Counted from the stretch's first letter, positions 44,235 to 53,323 are shown. The stretch is DNA of 64,000 nucleotides from Coleofasciculaceae cyanobacterium (GCA_036703275.1 DATNPK010000011.1:62001-126000), one strand, 5' to 3'. Notes: generated by a model not told the origin, from the letters alone. Program-made: numbers and translations.

Positions 44235-44765
44235 ATGAGTTTTTTAAAACAACCGATAACCTATGGAGCGATCGCTCTAATGTCACTAATTTCTCTTAGC
44301 TGCACAGAATTCGAGCAAGCTCAACAGCCAGCAACAACTCCTCCACCGCCTTCTACGACTCCAACTGTATCCGAAGTAAACCGTTTACTGTCTACGAAAG
44401 AATGTTCCAGATGCGATCTAAGCGGTCAAAATTTGGTAGAAGCAGATTTAGAAGATGCCATTCTAACAGAGGCTGATTTAAGCAATGCTATACTGAGCGA
44501 CGCTGATCTAGAAAACGCCAATTTAACAGGAGCAAATTTAAGTGGTGCTAATCTACAAGATGCAGACTTAGATAATGCCATTCTTAATAATACTGACCTG
44601 AGTGAAGCTAATTTACAAGCAGCAAGCCTTGAAGGAGTAGATTTGACGCAAGTAAATTTAACCAAAACTAATTTGCGAGAAGCAAACATTGACGACGCTA
44701 ACTTAGCCGAAGCAGAATTTGACGAAACCATTATGCCAGATGGTATTATTCGTAATTTGGAATAG
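44235..44765 (+). CDS. Pentapeptide-repeat lipoprotein
   Basis: 176 residues. An N-terminal lipoprotein signal ends at 'LISLSC'; a Pro/Thr linker follows; then about 18 pentapeptide units of the A(D/N)Lxx type ('ANLTGANLSGANLQDADLDN') from residue ~60 to 165 form a right-handed quadrilateral helix. Two cysteines in 'TKECSRCDLSG' precede the repeats. Cyanobacteria have many such proteins; only a few have known roles. Anchored in the membrane, probably at the periplasmic side. Promoter carries an 11-bp-period repeat. Confidence 0.92.
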   Translation: MSFLKQPITYGAIALMSLISLSCTEFEQAQQPATTPPPPSTTPTVSEVNRLLSTKECSRCDLSGQNLVEADLEDAILTEADLSNAILSDADLENANLTGANLSGANLQDADLDNAILNNTDLSEANLQAASLEGVDLTQVNLTKTNLREANIDDANLAEAEFDETIMPDGIIRNLE

Positions 44766-44872
44766 TTTTACCCAGTAGCAATTTGTTTGAGCCAATGTGC
44801 CTTACCATTGTCTATTTACTTGTTAACGCGAGTTCGGGCTAAAAAAGAAAGCTTAGTATAATATCTGAAACT

Positions 44873-45595
44873 ATGAATACCCTAAAAATCGTCAAACAAT
44901 GTGTAGAAACATCCGATTCTAGACTCGATCTGTGGATTAGTCTGGTCAAATCCTCTAAGGTCAAAAGCATGGCGGAAGTAGGGGTTTATAAAGGAGATTT
45001 TGCCTATCAACTGCTTCAATGGTGTGATTCAATAGAAAAATATTATATGATTGACCCCTGGCGACACTTAAAGAATTGGAATAAACCCGCAAATAAGAAT
45101 AACAATACTTTTGAGCAATTTTTCTTAGAAGCAACCGAAAAAACTAGTTTTGCAGCCGATAAAACAGTCATATTACGTGGCAAAACAGCCGAGGTAGTTG
45201 AAAAAATACCCAGTAGGGCGCTTGACTTGGCCTATATTGATGGTGACCATACCTTAAAAGGAATTACGATTGATTTAATCCGCTTGTTTGACAAAATTCG
45301 GGTTGGGGGATGGATAGGAGGAGATGACTTTAGTAGCTCAATTTGGCAACACACCCCAAATTATGAGCCTACTTTAGTTTTTCCCTTTGCCGTGTATTTT
45401 GCTGAAGCTGTAGGCGCTACGATATACGCCTTACCTTATTCACAGTTTTTAATTGAAAAAAACGAAGTTGAATCATTTTCCTTTATAGATTTAACAGGCA
45501 AATATAATCACTTAGAGCTTAAAAGCCAATTCAATCCTTGGAAAATTTTCAAAATCAAAATGATGGATATATCTTCTTTCATTAAATCAAAATAA
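44873..45595 (+). CDS. Class I SAM-dependent methyltransferase-like protein
   Basis: 240 residues. The SAM-binding Rossmann core is visible: motif I 'MAEVGVYKGDFAYQLL' (about 32-47), an acidic residue after strand 2 ('MIDPW'), and 'DLAYIDGDHTLKGITIDLIR' at the motif IV/post-IV region, matching Methyltransf_24-type enzymes often found with cell-surface sugar modification. No acceptor domain can be recognised. Monocistronic, with no close partner; the final 40 residues are basic and hydrophobic. Confidence 0.8.
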   Translation: MNTLKIVKQCVETSDSRLDLWISLVKSSKVKSMAEVGVYKGDFAYQLLQWCDSIEKYYMIDPWRHLKNWNKPANKNNNTFEQFFLEATEKTSFAADKTVILRGKTAEVVEKIPSRALDLAYIDGDHTLKGITIDLIRLFDKIRVGGWIGGDDFSSSIWQHTPNYEPTLVFPFAVYFAEAVGATIYALPYSQFLIEKNEVESFSFIDLTGKYNHLELKSQFNPWKIFKIKMMDISSFIKSK

Positions 45596-45730
45596 TAAAT
45601 ATATCTTTCTTCATTAACCAAAAACTTAACCTAAACGGTAATTATGCCAGAGAGTAATATTCTCAATTGGCAATAGTTTGACACAGTAGCTATTTGTTTA
45701 CGTGTTATAAAACTAACGCATGGTGGATTT

Positions 45731-47042
45731 ATGACTTAACCTCAAGATTCTGCTGTATCTCACTACGCCTCTTCTCACCAAGAAATAAGAGAGTTAGTGC
45801 GCTCTCAGCTACAAATACTACTAGAACAAGAAAATTTTCAGGGTGCTAAAGCATTACTGATACCCGTACAGCCTCCTGATATTGCTGATGCTATTGAAGA
45901 ATTGCCAAACCCAATGCAATTGATTGCTTTCCGCTTACTTCCTAAAGAGGCAATTAGTGTTTACGAACATCTTCAACCAAACTCACAGCGATCGCTATTA
46001 AAACAATTCAAGCATCAAGACGTTCTTGATATCATTGATCGGATGTCGCCAGAACGAGAAGCTAGTTCTCTGCTATTGGGTTATCAACCAGAAACGGCGG
46101 GGAGAATCATGACTCCAGAGTATGTTTCACTCCGAGAAAATCTAACCGTTGCCCAAATTTTAGAGCGACTTCGTAGTTTAGCTAGTACTACTGAAACTAT
46201 TTACTATTTGTATATTATCGATGCTTCTCGTCACCTTACAGGAATTGCTTCTTTGCGGGATTTATTAACTGCTCAGCCAGAGCAAAATATTGACGAAATA
46301 ATGACTCGTAATGTGATGTATGTAGAGACAGGCACTGATCGAGAAGAAGTGGCGCGAATTATCCAGCACTACGATTTTGTAGCCTTACCAGTGGTAGATC
46401 GAGAGCGTCGTTTGGTAGGCATTGTGACTATTGATGATGTCATGGATATTTTAGAACAAGAAGCAACCGAGGATATTTATACTCTTGGTGGAGTTGAATC
46501 TAAGGGCGATAATTATTTTCAAACTAATTTATTGACGGTTGCTCGTAAACGAGTTGTCTGGTTGTTTGTTCTCCTCGTTGCCAATACAGCCACCAGTGCT
46601 GTAATTCAAAATCAGGAAGATATTCTAGAGCAATTTGTGGCTTTAGCTGCCTTTATTCCTTTATTGATAGATGCAGGGGGAAATGTTGGGGCGCAATCTT
46701 CAACAGTTGTCATTCGCGGCTTGAATACAGATGAAGTGCGCATCAATGAAGCAATCAGAATAATCCGCAAAGAAACGATTACTGGAATATTACTGGGAGC
46801 GATTTTAGCAATAGCGGTGACGGTGTGGGCTTACTTTCTTCAGGGAAACTTAGGCGTGGCAGTCTCTGTCGGTATTAGTTAACTGGCGATCGCTATCTTA
46901 GCTTCAGTTTTGGTTCTGCTCTTTCTTATTTGGCTGGCTGAATTTAGATCCAGCTTTAATGTCTGCTCTCTTTATTAAGTCTGTCGTTGACGTTGTGGGT
47001 GTCTTTATTTATCTTGCCGTTGCTCGACTAATTTTACAGTAA
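45731..47042 (+). pseudogene. mgtE: Magnesium transporter MgtE, broken by two stops and a frameshift
   Basis: The whole gene can be traced. It begins ATG-ACT-TAA, where the third codon is a stop (CAA-to-TAA would be one transition); the frame continues 'PQDSAVSHYASSHQEIRELV'. The long open part (GTG 45797 to 46882) encodes the N domain, two CBS domains and the first membrane helices. After 'VAVSVGIS' a TAA interrupts the frame, 'LAIAILAS' follows, then a one-base shift gives 'WLNLDPALMSALFIKS' and 'VFIYLAVARLILQ', the normal C terminus. MgtE is a Mg2+-gated channel with five helices; the truncated product would lack the last ones, including pore residues. It is probably non-functional. Confidence 0.82.
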
Positions 47043-47132
47043 GAAAACTTGCTAGTTAATTGATTGTGTTGGTCAGCCTCTGTCTCAAGTTAAAAAATTA
47101 TTAAATTCCCAAAAACGATTGAGATTAATTCA

Positions 47133-47147
47133 GTCATTTTTTAGTCA
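47133..47147. promoter_or_regulatory. OmpR-type direct repeat (GTCA-N7-GTCA) before an outer-membrane protein
   Basis: GTCATTTTTTAGTCAT has GTCA at 47133 and 47144 (period 11) and is followed by TATCTTTAAATT, as at 44164-44178. It is 83 bp upstream of the gene at 47230. Confidence 0.5.
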
Positions 47148-47229
47148 TATTTTATCTTTAAATTAAAAATATACAAATAGCAAACCAATTGGAAATTTAA
47201 CGTTATCGTTTTCTAGAAATAGGTAAATT

Positions 47230-47922
47230 ATGAAATTAACTTTAACTCAAAAAATAATTTCGATGCTCGGTATTACAACTTTTACTCTTATTTTAGGCGG
47301 ACAAATAGTACAAGCAGAAACTACTGTAAAGCCTGATAAGTTTAATAACGAGCAAGATACAATAAAACAATCTCTTCCTGACAGTATTGCTGTTGAAGGA
47401 ACAAGCAATTCCGCTGATTTTCAACAATCCACTTCCGCTTCCGATCTCAACATTAGATCGAACAACTCTCAAACTCTAGAAATAACCCAGGGTAATTTTG
47501 AGGTAGAACCAGGAACAACAACTCGTTCTGGCTCTAGTTATATTGGAATAGGTGGTAATATTGGTCTTAGTGGAGATACGACCGTTGGAAATGGATCTTT
47601 TGCAGTTATTAGTAAAATAGGACTAACCAATTACTTATCTGCTCGTCCTTCGGCTTTGATTGAAGACGATGCGGTATTTCTTTTACCCGTAACATTTGAT
47701 TTTTCTGGAGATGAAGTACCAAATGCTGAGTTTAGCATCGCTCCTTATTTAGGAGGCGGATTAGCAATTTCTACAGGTAGAGATGATACGGTTGGCGCAC
47801 TTATTTCTGGCGGTTTAGATATTCCCCTCTCTTCTGAATTTACCGCTAATGCTGGAGTTAATGTGAGTTTTATTGATGATACTGATGTGGGACTGCTGTT
47901 AGGAGTTGGCTATAATTTTTAG
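47230..47922 (+). CDS. Secreted beta-barrel-like outer-membrane protein, function unknown
   Basis: 230 residues. A signal peptide ends near 'IVQAET'; a low-complexity Ser/Asn/Gln linker (about 30-90) leads to a ~130-residue region of alternating polar/hydrophobic strands ('SYIGIGGNIGLSGDTTVGNG', 'FSIAPYLGGGLAIST') that ends in 'LLLGVGYNF' with a C-terminal aromatic residue, typical of an eight-stranded outer-membrane barrel. It is not similar to a named family that I recognise. The promoter holds an 11-bp-period repeat shared with the pentapeptide gene. Confidence 0.75.
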   Translation: MKLTLTQKIISMLGITTFTLILGGQIVQAETTVKPDKFNNEQDTIKQSLPDSIAVEGTSNSADFQQSTSASDLNIRSNNSQTLEITQGNFEVEPGTTTRSGSSYIGIGGNIGLSGDTTVGNGSFAVISKIGLTNYLSARPSALIEDDAVFLLPVTFDFSGDEVPNAEFSIAPYLGGGLAISTGRDDTVGALISGGLDIPLSSEFTANAGVNVSFIDDTDVGLLLGVGYNF

Positions 47923-47975
47923 TAAATAATTTTGAGCCAAGTAGTTTAACAATAAATTTGCGATCGCTTATAACT

Positions 47976-48878
47976 ATGAAAAATATTTCTCAAAAACTTA
48001 AATATACTGTTTTAGGATTATTTAGCGCGATCGCTTTATTAGCAACCTGGAGTTTTATTGAACCGCGCGTACTCAATACAGAAACAGAAACGGCAGCAAT
48101 CTCCAATCTTCCTACCTCTTGGCAGGGCAAACAAATTGGTCAAATCTCAGATTTTCAAATTGGATTATGGGGTGACAATCGCACTACCGTTCGTCGTAGC
48201 GTGGCTAAATTAGTTGAAGCCAAGCCTACGGTGGCATTAATTAGTGGCGACTTCATCTATCATCCAGGGGATAATCCCGAATCAGAAATTGCTACAGCAG
48301 TAGATTTAGTTCGTCCTTTGGTCGAAGCAGGTATTCCTACTTATGCAGTGTTGGGCAATCATGATTATGGCATGGATAAAAGATCCGCACGGCCTAATGT
48401 CGAATTAGCTAATCGTGTGGAAACGGCTTTAGAATCTGCTGGTATACAGGTATTAGAAAACGAAGCAGTGCAATTGCCACTTTTAGAGAGTAACGAGCCT
48501 TTATATCTGGTAGGAGTTGGTTCGCTATGGGCAGGTAGAGATAACGTACAGCAAGCTTTGAGCGATGTACCAGACAGCAGTTCTCGAATTGTGATGATGC
48601 ATAATCCCGATACCTTCGAGCAATTTCCTGCCAATACGGCACCATTATCAGTAGCGGGGCATACTCATGGAGGGCAAGTGCGTATACCAGGCGCACCACA
48701 ATGGTCATGGCTAAGATTTACCCAAAAAGATAAAGTCTATGCCGACGGTTGGGCAAAAGGTTTTGGCGAACCTAGTAATCAGCTTTATGTCAACCCTGGC
48801 ATCGGCATGAGCATCGCACCGATACGTTTATTTTGTCCTCCAGAATTAACCTTTTTTACTCTTCAGCAAGATGGATAA
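47976..48878 (+). CDS. Calcineurin-like metallophosphoesterase, membrane-anchored
   Basis: About 300 residues from ATG 47976 (a TTG at 47958 overlapping a HIP1 site would add six). One N-terminal helix ('YTVLGLFSAIALLATWSFI') anchors it. Metal-binding motifs of the family appear in order: 'IGQISDFQIG' (normally D-x-H, here Asp with Gln instead of His), 'VALISGDFIY' (GD), 'YAVLGNHDYG' (GNHD), 'VMMHNPD' and 'VAGHTHGGQVRIP' (GHTH). It resembles the YaeI/UDP-2,3-diacylglucosamine pyrophosphatase-like group. The unusual Gln in the first motif is notable. Substrate unknown. Confidence 0.9.
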   Translation: MKNISQKLKYTVLGLFSAIALLATWSFIEPRVLNTETETAAISNLPTSWQGKQIGQISDFQIGLWGDNRTTVRRSVAKLVEAKPTVALISGDFIYHPGDNPESEIATAVDLVRPLVEAGIPTYAVLGNHDYGMDKRSARPNVELANRVETALESAGIQVLENEAVQLPLLESNEPLYLVGVGSLWAGRDNVQQALSDVPDSSSRIVMMHNPDTFEQFPANTAPLSVAGHTHGGQVRIPGAPQWSWLRFTQKDKVYADGWAKGFGEPSNQLYVNPGIGMSIAPIRLFCPPELTFFTLQQDG

Positions 48879-48989
48879 TTGATAATCAATCGATCAATTT
48901 TCAATATTCTCCGAGAAATATTCATTGCGACTGAGGTTATTAAATTTTGCAGCAGATAGCATGAAAGCGTTGAGAGGAAAAATTTAAGT

Positions 48990-49667
48990 ATGACTTTTTC
49001 AGGTGTAATGTTAGATATGGACGGAACGCTAGTATTAAGTAACGATGCTCATGCTCAAGCATGGGTAGAAGCATTTGCTGCGTTTGGTCATGAGTTAGAA
49101 TTCGATCGAGTTCGTCCTTTAATTGGCATGGGTGGCGATCGCATCATTCCTAAATTTTTGCCAGGATGTTCTGACCAAGAAGGAGAAGGTAAAGAAATAG
49201 CCGATCGTCGTAAAGAATTAATTATTGACAAATTTGCCGCTAATTTAGCTCCTGCTAAGGGTTCGCGAGATTTAACCATTAAAATGCAACAGCAAGGTTT
49301 ACGGTTGTTAATTGCTAGTTCGGCAACTAGTGAAGAACTGTCAGTATTACTTAAGGTGGCGCAAGTTGACGATTTGCTCAGTCAAGACGAAGCAACTACT
49401 TCTAGCGATACTGAAGCTTCCAAACCAGAACCAGACTTGATGCAGGTGGCATTAGAGAAGCTGGGAATGCCAGCCGAGCGCGTAGTCATGATTGGTGACA
49501 CACCTTATGATATTGAAGCAGCGAAAAAAGTAGGAGTTGCCACAATTGCTTTTCGTTGTGGAGGCTTTAGCGATGAGCAATTAAAAGATGCGATCGCGAT
49601 TTACAATGATCCAGCCGATTTATTAGAACATTACGATGATTCGCCCCTAGTAGCGCATCCAGATTAA
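48990..49667 (+). CDS. HAD family hydrolase (phosphoglycolate phosphatase/beta-phosphoglucomutase-like)
   Basis: 225 residues. HAD motif I 'MLDMDGTLVLSNDAH' provides the nucleophile Asp and acid/base Asp; motif II is the Ser/Thr in 'LLIASSATS', motif III a Lys in 'SKPEPDL', and motif IV 'MIGDTPYDIEAAKK'. A four-helix cap lies between motifs I and II ('HAQAWVEAFAAFGHELEF'), placing it in subfamily IA. It acts on small phosphorylated metabolites; the exact substrate cannot be told. Its stop is 4 bp before the start of an interspersed repeat. Confidence 0.93.
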   Translation: MTFSGVMLDMDGTLVLSNDAHAQAWVEAFAAFGHELEFDRVRPLIGMGGDRIIPKFLPGCSDQEGEGKEIADRRKELIIDKFAANLAPAKGSRDLTIKMQQQGLRLLIASSATSEELSVLLKVAQVDDLLSQDEATTSSDTEASKPEPDLMQVALEKLGMPAERVVMIGDTPYDIEAAKKVGVATIAFRCGGFSDEQLKDAIAIYNDPADLLEHYDDSPLVAHPD

Positions 49668-49924
49668 TTAGTTGGTATTGAAAATTAGTTTGAGTCCCTA
49701 ACCCCCTTCTCGCGCATTCACTCGATAGCCGCATTCCTGCCCTTGCACCCAATGCGGTGGGTGCTTGTCCTTACCGCAATGAGGATAAACACCTTTCGGC
49801 GATATGCTCGTGCATGATATGCGAAGCGGTATGCTTTAGCATTTGCGTAGCTTATCCTTTAGGGGGTCGCTCGTCTTGGGGAAACAGCCCAGCATTCTAG
49901 CCTAGACGTGGTACTAGAGTAGGC
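49663..49924. repeat. Interspersed repeat element (long, composite copy)
   Basis: About 260 bp whose ends match the ~100-bp element at 21471-21571. Here the ends are separated by an extra ~175-bp GC-rich block (about 49708-49884) with its own dyads: CCTTGCACCCAATGCGGTGGGTGC, CGATATGCTCGTGCATGATATGCG and CTTATCCTTTAGGGGG, words related to the repeats at 28676-28860. This looks like one repeat inserted into another. Confidence 0.75.
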
Positions 49925-49941
49925 CAGACTTGAAGCCAAAC

Positions 49942-51189
49942 TTACAAAGGTAGTTTGATAGTAAAAGTAGTTCCTCGTTCCACCTGTGATGAGACGGTAA
50001 TTTTACCGCCATGAGCTTCAACTATCTGTTTGACGATCGCCAGCCCCAAACCAAAGCCACCTGTAGTACGACAGCGATCGTTATCCACTCGATAAAATCG
50101 CTCAAAAATGTGAGGCAAATCTGCTTTGGGAATGCCAATTCCGCTATCTTCGATTTCGATTACCGCTTGACGCGATTTTTCCCACAGACGCAACTTTACT
50201 TTGCCCCCACTCGGCGTATATTTACAGGCGTTAGTCAGTAAGTTAATTATTGCTTGAGTCAATAGAGTCGGTTCGGCTGATATTTGAATTGCTTGAGAAG
50301 GTAGATCACAGGTGAAATTCAAGTTTTGTTCTTGAGCTAAAGTCTGATAATCATCAGCAATTTGTTGCAGTAAATTAGTTAAATCGAGCTTTGCTAAAGA
50401 CTCGGGATTAAATTGTTCTTCGTGACGAGCTAAAAATAGTAAATTACTAACTAAAGTGCTGATTGACTCTACCAGATGGGTGATTTTTTCCAAGCGAAAC
50501 AGCTGCTGCGAACCATCTTTAACTGGGGTAATCAATCCTACTTGAGCGTTAGTCAAAATTGCTGCCAGGGGTGCGCGTAATTCGTGAGAAGCATCGGCAG
50601 TAAAACGCTGAAGCTGGCTATATGCCTGTCGAATCGGCTGCATGGCAATTCCCGCCAATACCCAACCAGTTACGCTGATTATGCCCAAAGAAACTGGTAC
50701 GGCTATAGTTAAAACTAAGCGTAACTCAGTCAGGTTATTCTGAGTAACGGTTAAAGGAGTGCCAACTTGAAGATAGCCGATAAGTTCTTGTTTTTGATAA
50801 ACGGGTAGCGTAATTTGTCGAATCCAGGGTTTATCGCCTTTAATAGTTTCTAAACCAGAATCAAGCATTAACCGTTCCGTGCCAGGGCTACCAAAAAATT
50901 GTCCTAGTTGCTTTTGAGAACTGTACCAACGGGCATATACTAGTTCGGTGTCGAGCAAGCGCGTATTACTTCCGAGCAACGGCACATTTTCCAGATTGGC
51001 AGCGTCAGATTTTACATTGTATTTGACGTTGGTTGCCATCACTCTTGTCTTACGATAGAGCAAGCGATCGAGTTGTTCTAGCTCGTCTACTGCTTCTACA
51101 TAGTAAAGTACCCCGGCAAAAATTATTAAAATGCTGCTCATTGAGAAGGTAAACCAACGAGCCAAATTACGACGGCTACGATAAAACAT
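49942..51189 (-). CDS. rppB: Sensor histidine kinase RppB-like
   Basis: 415 residues from ATG 51189 ('MFYRSRRNLARWFTFSMSSI'); a longer frame to 51276 overlaps the regulator gene and is rejected. Two transmembrane helices flank a periplasmic sensor of about 125 residues. The phosphoacceptor H-box is 'FTADASHELRAPLAAIL', followed by N-box 'AIINLLTNACKYTP', G1 'VIEIEDSGIGIP', F and G2 ('GGFGLGLAIVKQI'). The start is 16 bp after the response-regulator stop. The pair resembles cyanobacterial RppA/RppB (NrsR/NrsS), implicated in redox and nickel sensing; the signal here is inferred by homology only. Confidence 0.88.
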   Translation of the reverse strand: MFYRSRRNLARWFTFSMSSILIIFAGVLYYVEAVDELEQLDRLLYRKTRVMATNVKYNVKSDAANLENVPLLGSNTRLLDTELVYARWYSSQKQLGQFFGSPGTERLMLDSGLETIKGDKPWIRQITLPVYQKQELIGYLQVGTPLTVTQNNLTELRLVLTIAVPVSLGIISVTGWVLAGIAMQPIRQAYSQLQRFTADASHELRAPLAAILTNAQVGLITPVKDGSQQLFRLEKITHLVESISTLVSNLLFLARHEEQFNPESLAKLDLTNLLQQIADDYQTLAQEQNLNFTCDLPSQAIQISAEPTLLTQAIINLLTNACKYTPSGGKVKLRLWEKSRQAVIEIEDSGIGIPKADLPHIFERFYRVDNDRCRTTGGFGLGLAIVKQIVEAHGGKITVSSQVERGTTFTIKLPL

Positions 51190-51205
51190 CAAGCGACAAT
51201 GGATA

Positions 51206-51886
51206 TTATTGCAGTTGGGGAGGATTGAGACGATAACCCATACCATACACTGTTTCAATCCAGTCTGCTGCTTCAACTGATTTCAAACGCTGTCTGAGTC
51301 GTCGCACGGCTGCGGTAACAGCATTACTTTCTGGTTCTTCGCCCCATTCCCACAGATATTCTTCGATTTGATTGCGAGTTAAAACTTGATGGGGGTGTCG
51401 TAAAAAATACTCTAACAACTGAAATTCACGGGCTGATAGTTTTACCGTGGCTGTATTTCGTTCTAGGCTCAAGGTATTCATCTGTAGCTTTAGATCCCCA
51501 ACCACCAGGGTATCCCCTTGCCATAAGGGCGATCGCCTTGACAAGGCTCTGACTCTTGCGAGCAGTTCGATAACGTTGGCAGGCTTAACTAAATAATCGT
51601 CAGCACCCGCATCTAAACCCATAACTTTATCGCTTATCGTATCTTTGGCAGTCAATATCAATACTGGTGCAGTTTTTCCTGCATTTCGATATTGACGACA
51701 GAGATCTAAACCGCTAACTTTGGGCAGCATCCAATCTAAAATTAATAAGTCATAATCTTTGTGAGACATTAACCACTGTGCGGTTTCTCCATCTTCAATA
51801 CCATCCACCAAATAACCAAATTCTGATAGAACTGCCTGCATCGGTTCCAACTGTTCGAGATCGTCTTCTACCAAGAGAATTTTCAT
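51206..51886 (-). CDS. rppA: OmpR-family response regulator RppA-like
   Basis: 226 residues. The receiver has the acidic pocket 'LLVEDDLEQ', phosphoacceptor Asp in 'LLILDWMLPKVSG' and the conserved Lys in 'DDYLVKPANV'. A winged-helix output domain (about 128-223) includes 'LSAREFQLLEYFLRHPHQVL' and 'VTAAVRRLRQRL'. First gene of the rppA-rppB operon. The 11-bp-period repeats at 44049, 44164 and 47133 are the kind of site such regulators bind, although the OmpR gene at 58908 is an equally good candidate. ATG start. Confidence 0.9.
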   Translation of the reverse strand: MKILLVEDDLEQLEPMQAVLSEFGYLVDGIEDGETAQWLMSHKDYDLLILDWMLPKVSGLDLCRQYRNAGKTAPVLILTAKDTISDKVMGLDAGADDYLVKPANVIELLARVRALSRRSPLWQGDTLVVGDLKLQMNTLSLERNTATVKLSAREFQLLEYFLRHPHQVLTRNQIEEYLWEWGEEPESNAVTAAVRRLRQRLKSVEAADWIETVYGMGYRLNPPQLQ

Positions 51887-52091
51887 ATCGTTGCTGCGGT
51901 TAAATCACTATCTATGGCCGATAGTTCAAGCTCTTAAATAAACACAATATAGATTTAGCGATCGCTATACATCCGACTAGAGTTGGATTTTGGATTAACT
52001 AGATTCACTCTGATGATAGAGAAAACAAAGCGACGTTTGACTTTAATTTATTTATTAACCTGATTAATATCAATTTCCACTACCCAAACCT

Positions 52092-52481
52092 ATGTCATCA
52101 TCGCGCTGGTTACAACGAGCATCTAATCTCAATTTAGATTTTTGGCTGCTTCTGCCTATATTAGCTTTGGCTTTTTGGCTTGGTGGCGAGCTTATTGCCG
52201 ATCGAGTTTTAAGTCGCCCTTATGATGTTGTTACCGAACTAAAAGCCGATCAACTTACCCAGATTGAGCTTTCTTTTAAAGTGGAGGTAATTCAAGTTTT
52301 AATAGATCGAAATAGGGGAATGACTCAGGTAAAAGTTAAAACCAATGATTCGGAACTAAAAAAATTAGAGTTTGAGTTTCCCATCACTGAATTTGAGCAG
52401 GTAGAGAAGAAGATCGCCAAAGAATTAGGTTTATCCAAAGCAAATGTTCAAAGATTGGCACGTTATCAGCTCGAAGATTAA
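52092..52481 (+). CDS. Conserved cyanobacterial membrane-anchored protein
   Basis: 129 residues. One helix near the N terminus ('FWLLLPILALAFWLGGELIA') is followed by a charged, soluble domain ('VEVIQVLIDRNRGMTQVKVK', 'LEFEFPITEFEQVEKKIAKE') that appears to be a small alpha/beta unit facing the periplasm or lumen. I recognise the general pattern as cyanobacterial but cannot name a function. It is divergent from the RppA/RppB operon and convergent with the DUF2996 gene. Confidence 0.78.
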   Translation: MSSSRWLQRASNLNLDFWLLLPILALAFWLGGELIADRVLSRPYDVVTELKADQLTQIELSFKVEVIQVLIDRNRGMTQVKVKTNDSELKKLEFEFPITEFEQVEKKIAKELGLSKANVQRLARYQLED

Positions 52482-52544
52482 TTATTGCTGCGCTTTTCGC
52501 TTAAGTAGAATACACACGTCAAATGGTATAGCTACCAGTTTTGC

Positions 52545-53240
52545 TTAATTCCTTCCCAGCCATTTTTCAGCATTTAGTCGTTGATAAACGCCGAGTAGCA
52601 GCAAAGGAAGTGTCACTTTGCGTTCATCAATTAGAAAAGGTTCGAGAGTGCTAGGATTAGAGCCAGAGTCGGCACAGGAAAAAGCTTTAGGACTTTTAAG
52701 ATCTTCTTGGCTAAAATACACGGTAAATTGCCGTCTATCGTTCTGCCAACGTCCTATTACCTGCCAACAAGTATCTTCTGGCTCGTAACCTAAAATAGGA
52801 ATTTTTTGATTTTCAAAGGTTAACTTTAAGTCTTGAATACCTCGTTCTTCCAGATATTTTTTTAAACTTGGTAAATAGTCTTGCTGGATAAATTCGGCAA
52901 AAGGTTTATTTTCCAGAGCCGGCTTTTTCTCTTTAGCTGGTTTTTCCTTTTTGTCTTTTACTGCTTTGGCTGAAGTTTTGGTTTTTTTTGCCTCTGCTTT
53001 ATCGGCTTGCTCTGGTTTGGAAGCGGCTGTTGTCGGATCTGGAGAATATGATGTGGCCATTTCAGCCGATTTATCAACAGTCGTACTGTGCAAGCTATCG
53101 ACAACAACATCAGGTGCGCTTTGAGCTACGCTGATATTTTCTTCGGTTATAGAAGGCTCTTTTTCAGTAGTATTCTGTTCGGTGACTTGTTGCTCTGTTT
53201 TGTCTTGATTCGATTCTGCCTCAGTCGTTTTATTAGCCAT
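52545..53240 (-). CDS. DUF2996 domain-containing protein
   Basis: 231 residues. The first ~110 are low-complexity (Thr/Glu/Lys/Ala-rich, with 'KTKTSAKAVKDKKEKPAKEK') and probably disordered. The C-terminal ~115 residues form DUF2996: 'FAEFIQQDYLPSLKKYLEER', 'DLKLTFENQKIPI', 'DTCWQVIGRWQNDRRQFTVY' and 'EPFLIDERKVTLPLLLLGVY'. The family is confined to cyanobacteria and plastids and lacks a firmly assigned role. ATG start; a hairpin lies 44 bp upstream. Confidence 0.88.
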   Translation of the reverse strand: MANKTTEAESNQDKTEQQVTEQNTTEKEPSITEENISVAQSAPDVVVDSLHSTTVDKSAEMATSYSPDPTTAASKPEQADKAEAKKTKTSAKAVKDKKEKPAKEKKPALENKPFAEFIQQDYLPSLKKYLEERGIQDLKLTFENQKIPILGYEPEDTCWQVIGRWQNDRRQFTVYFSQEDLKSPKAFSCADSGSNPSTLEPFLIDERKVTLPLLLLGVYQRLNAEKWLGRN

Positions 53241-53283
53241 AAATCTAGATACTTTATTAGCAATTTCAAGCCGAATAAGCTAA

Positions 53284-53323
53284 AGCATTAACTTTTTTTA
53301 GTCTAAAAAAAAAAGTTAATGCT
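53284..53323 (-). terminator. A/T-rich hairpin between padR and DUF2996 genes
   Basis: AGCATTAACTTTTTTT pairs with AAAAAAAAGTTAATGCT around a short loop; a stem of at least 16 bp. Located 100 bp after the PadR stop, it most likely terminates that transcript. Confidence 0.65.

Noticed and set aside
51190-51276. Longer N terminus for the RppB-like kinase
   Set aside because: It overlaps the end of the response regulator gene; ATG 51189 directly precedes the conserved family start.
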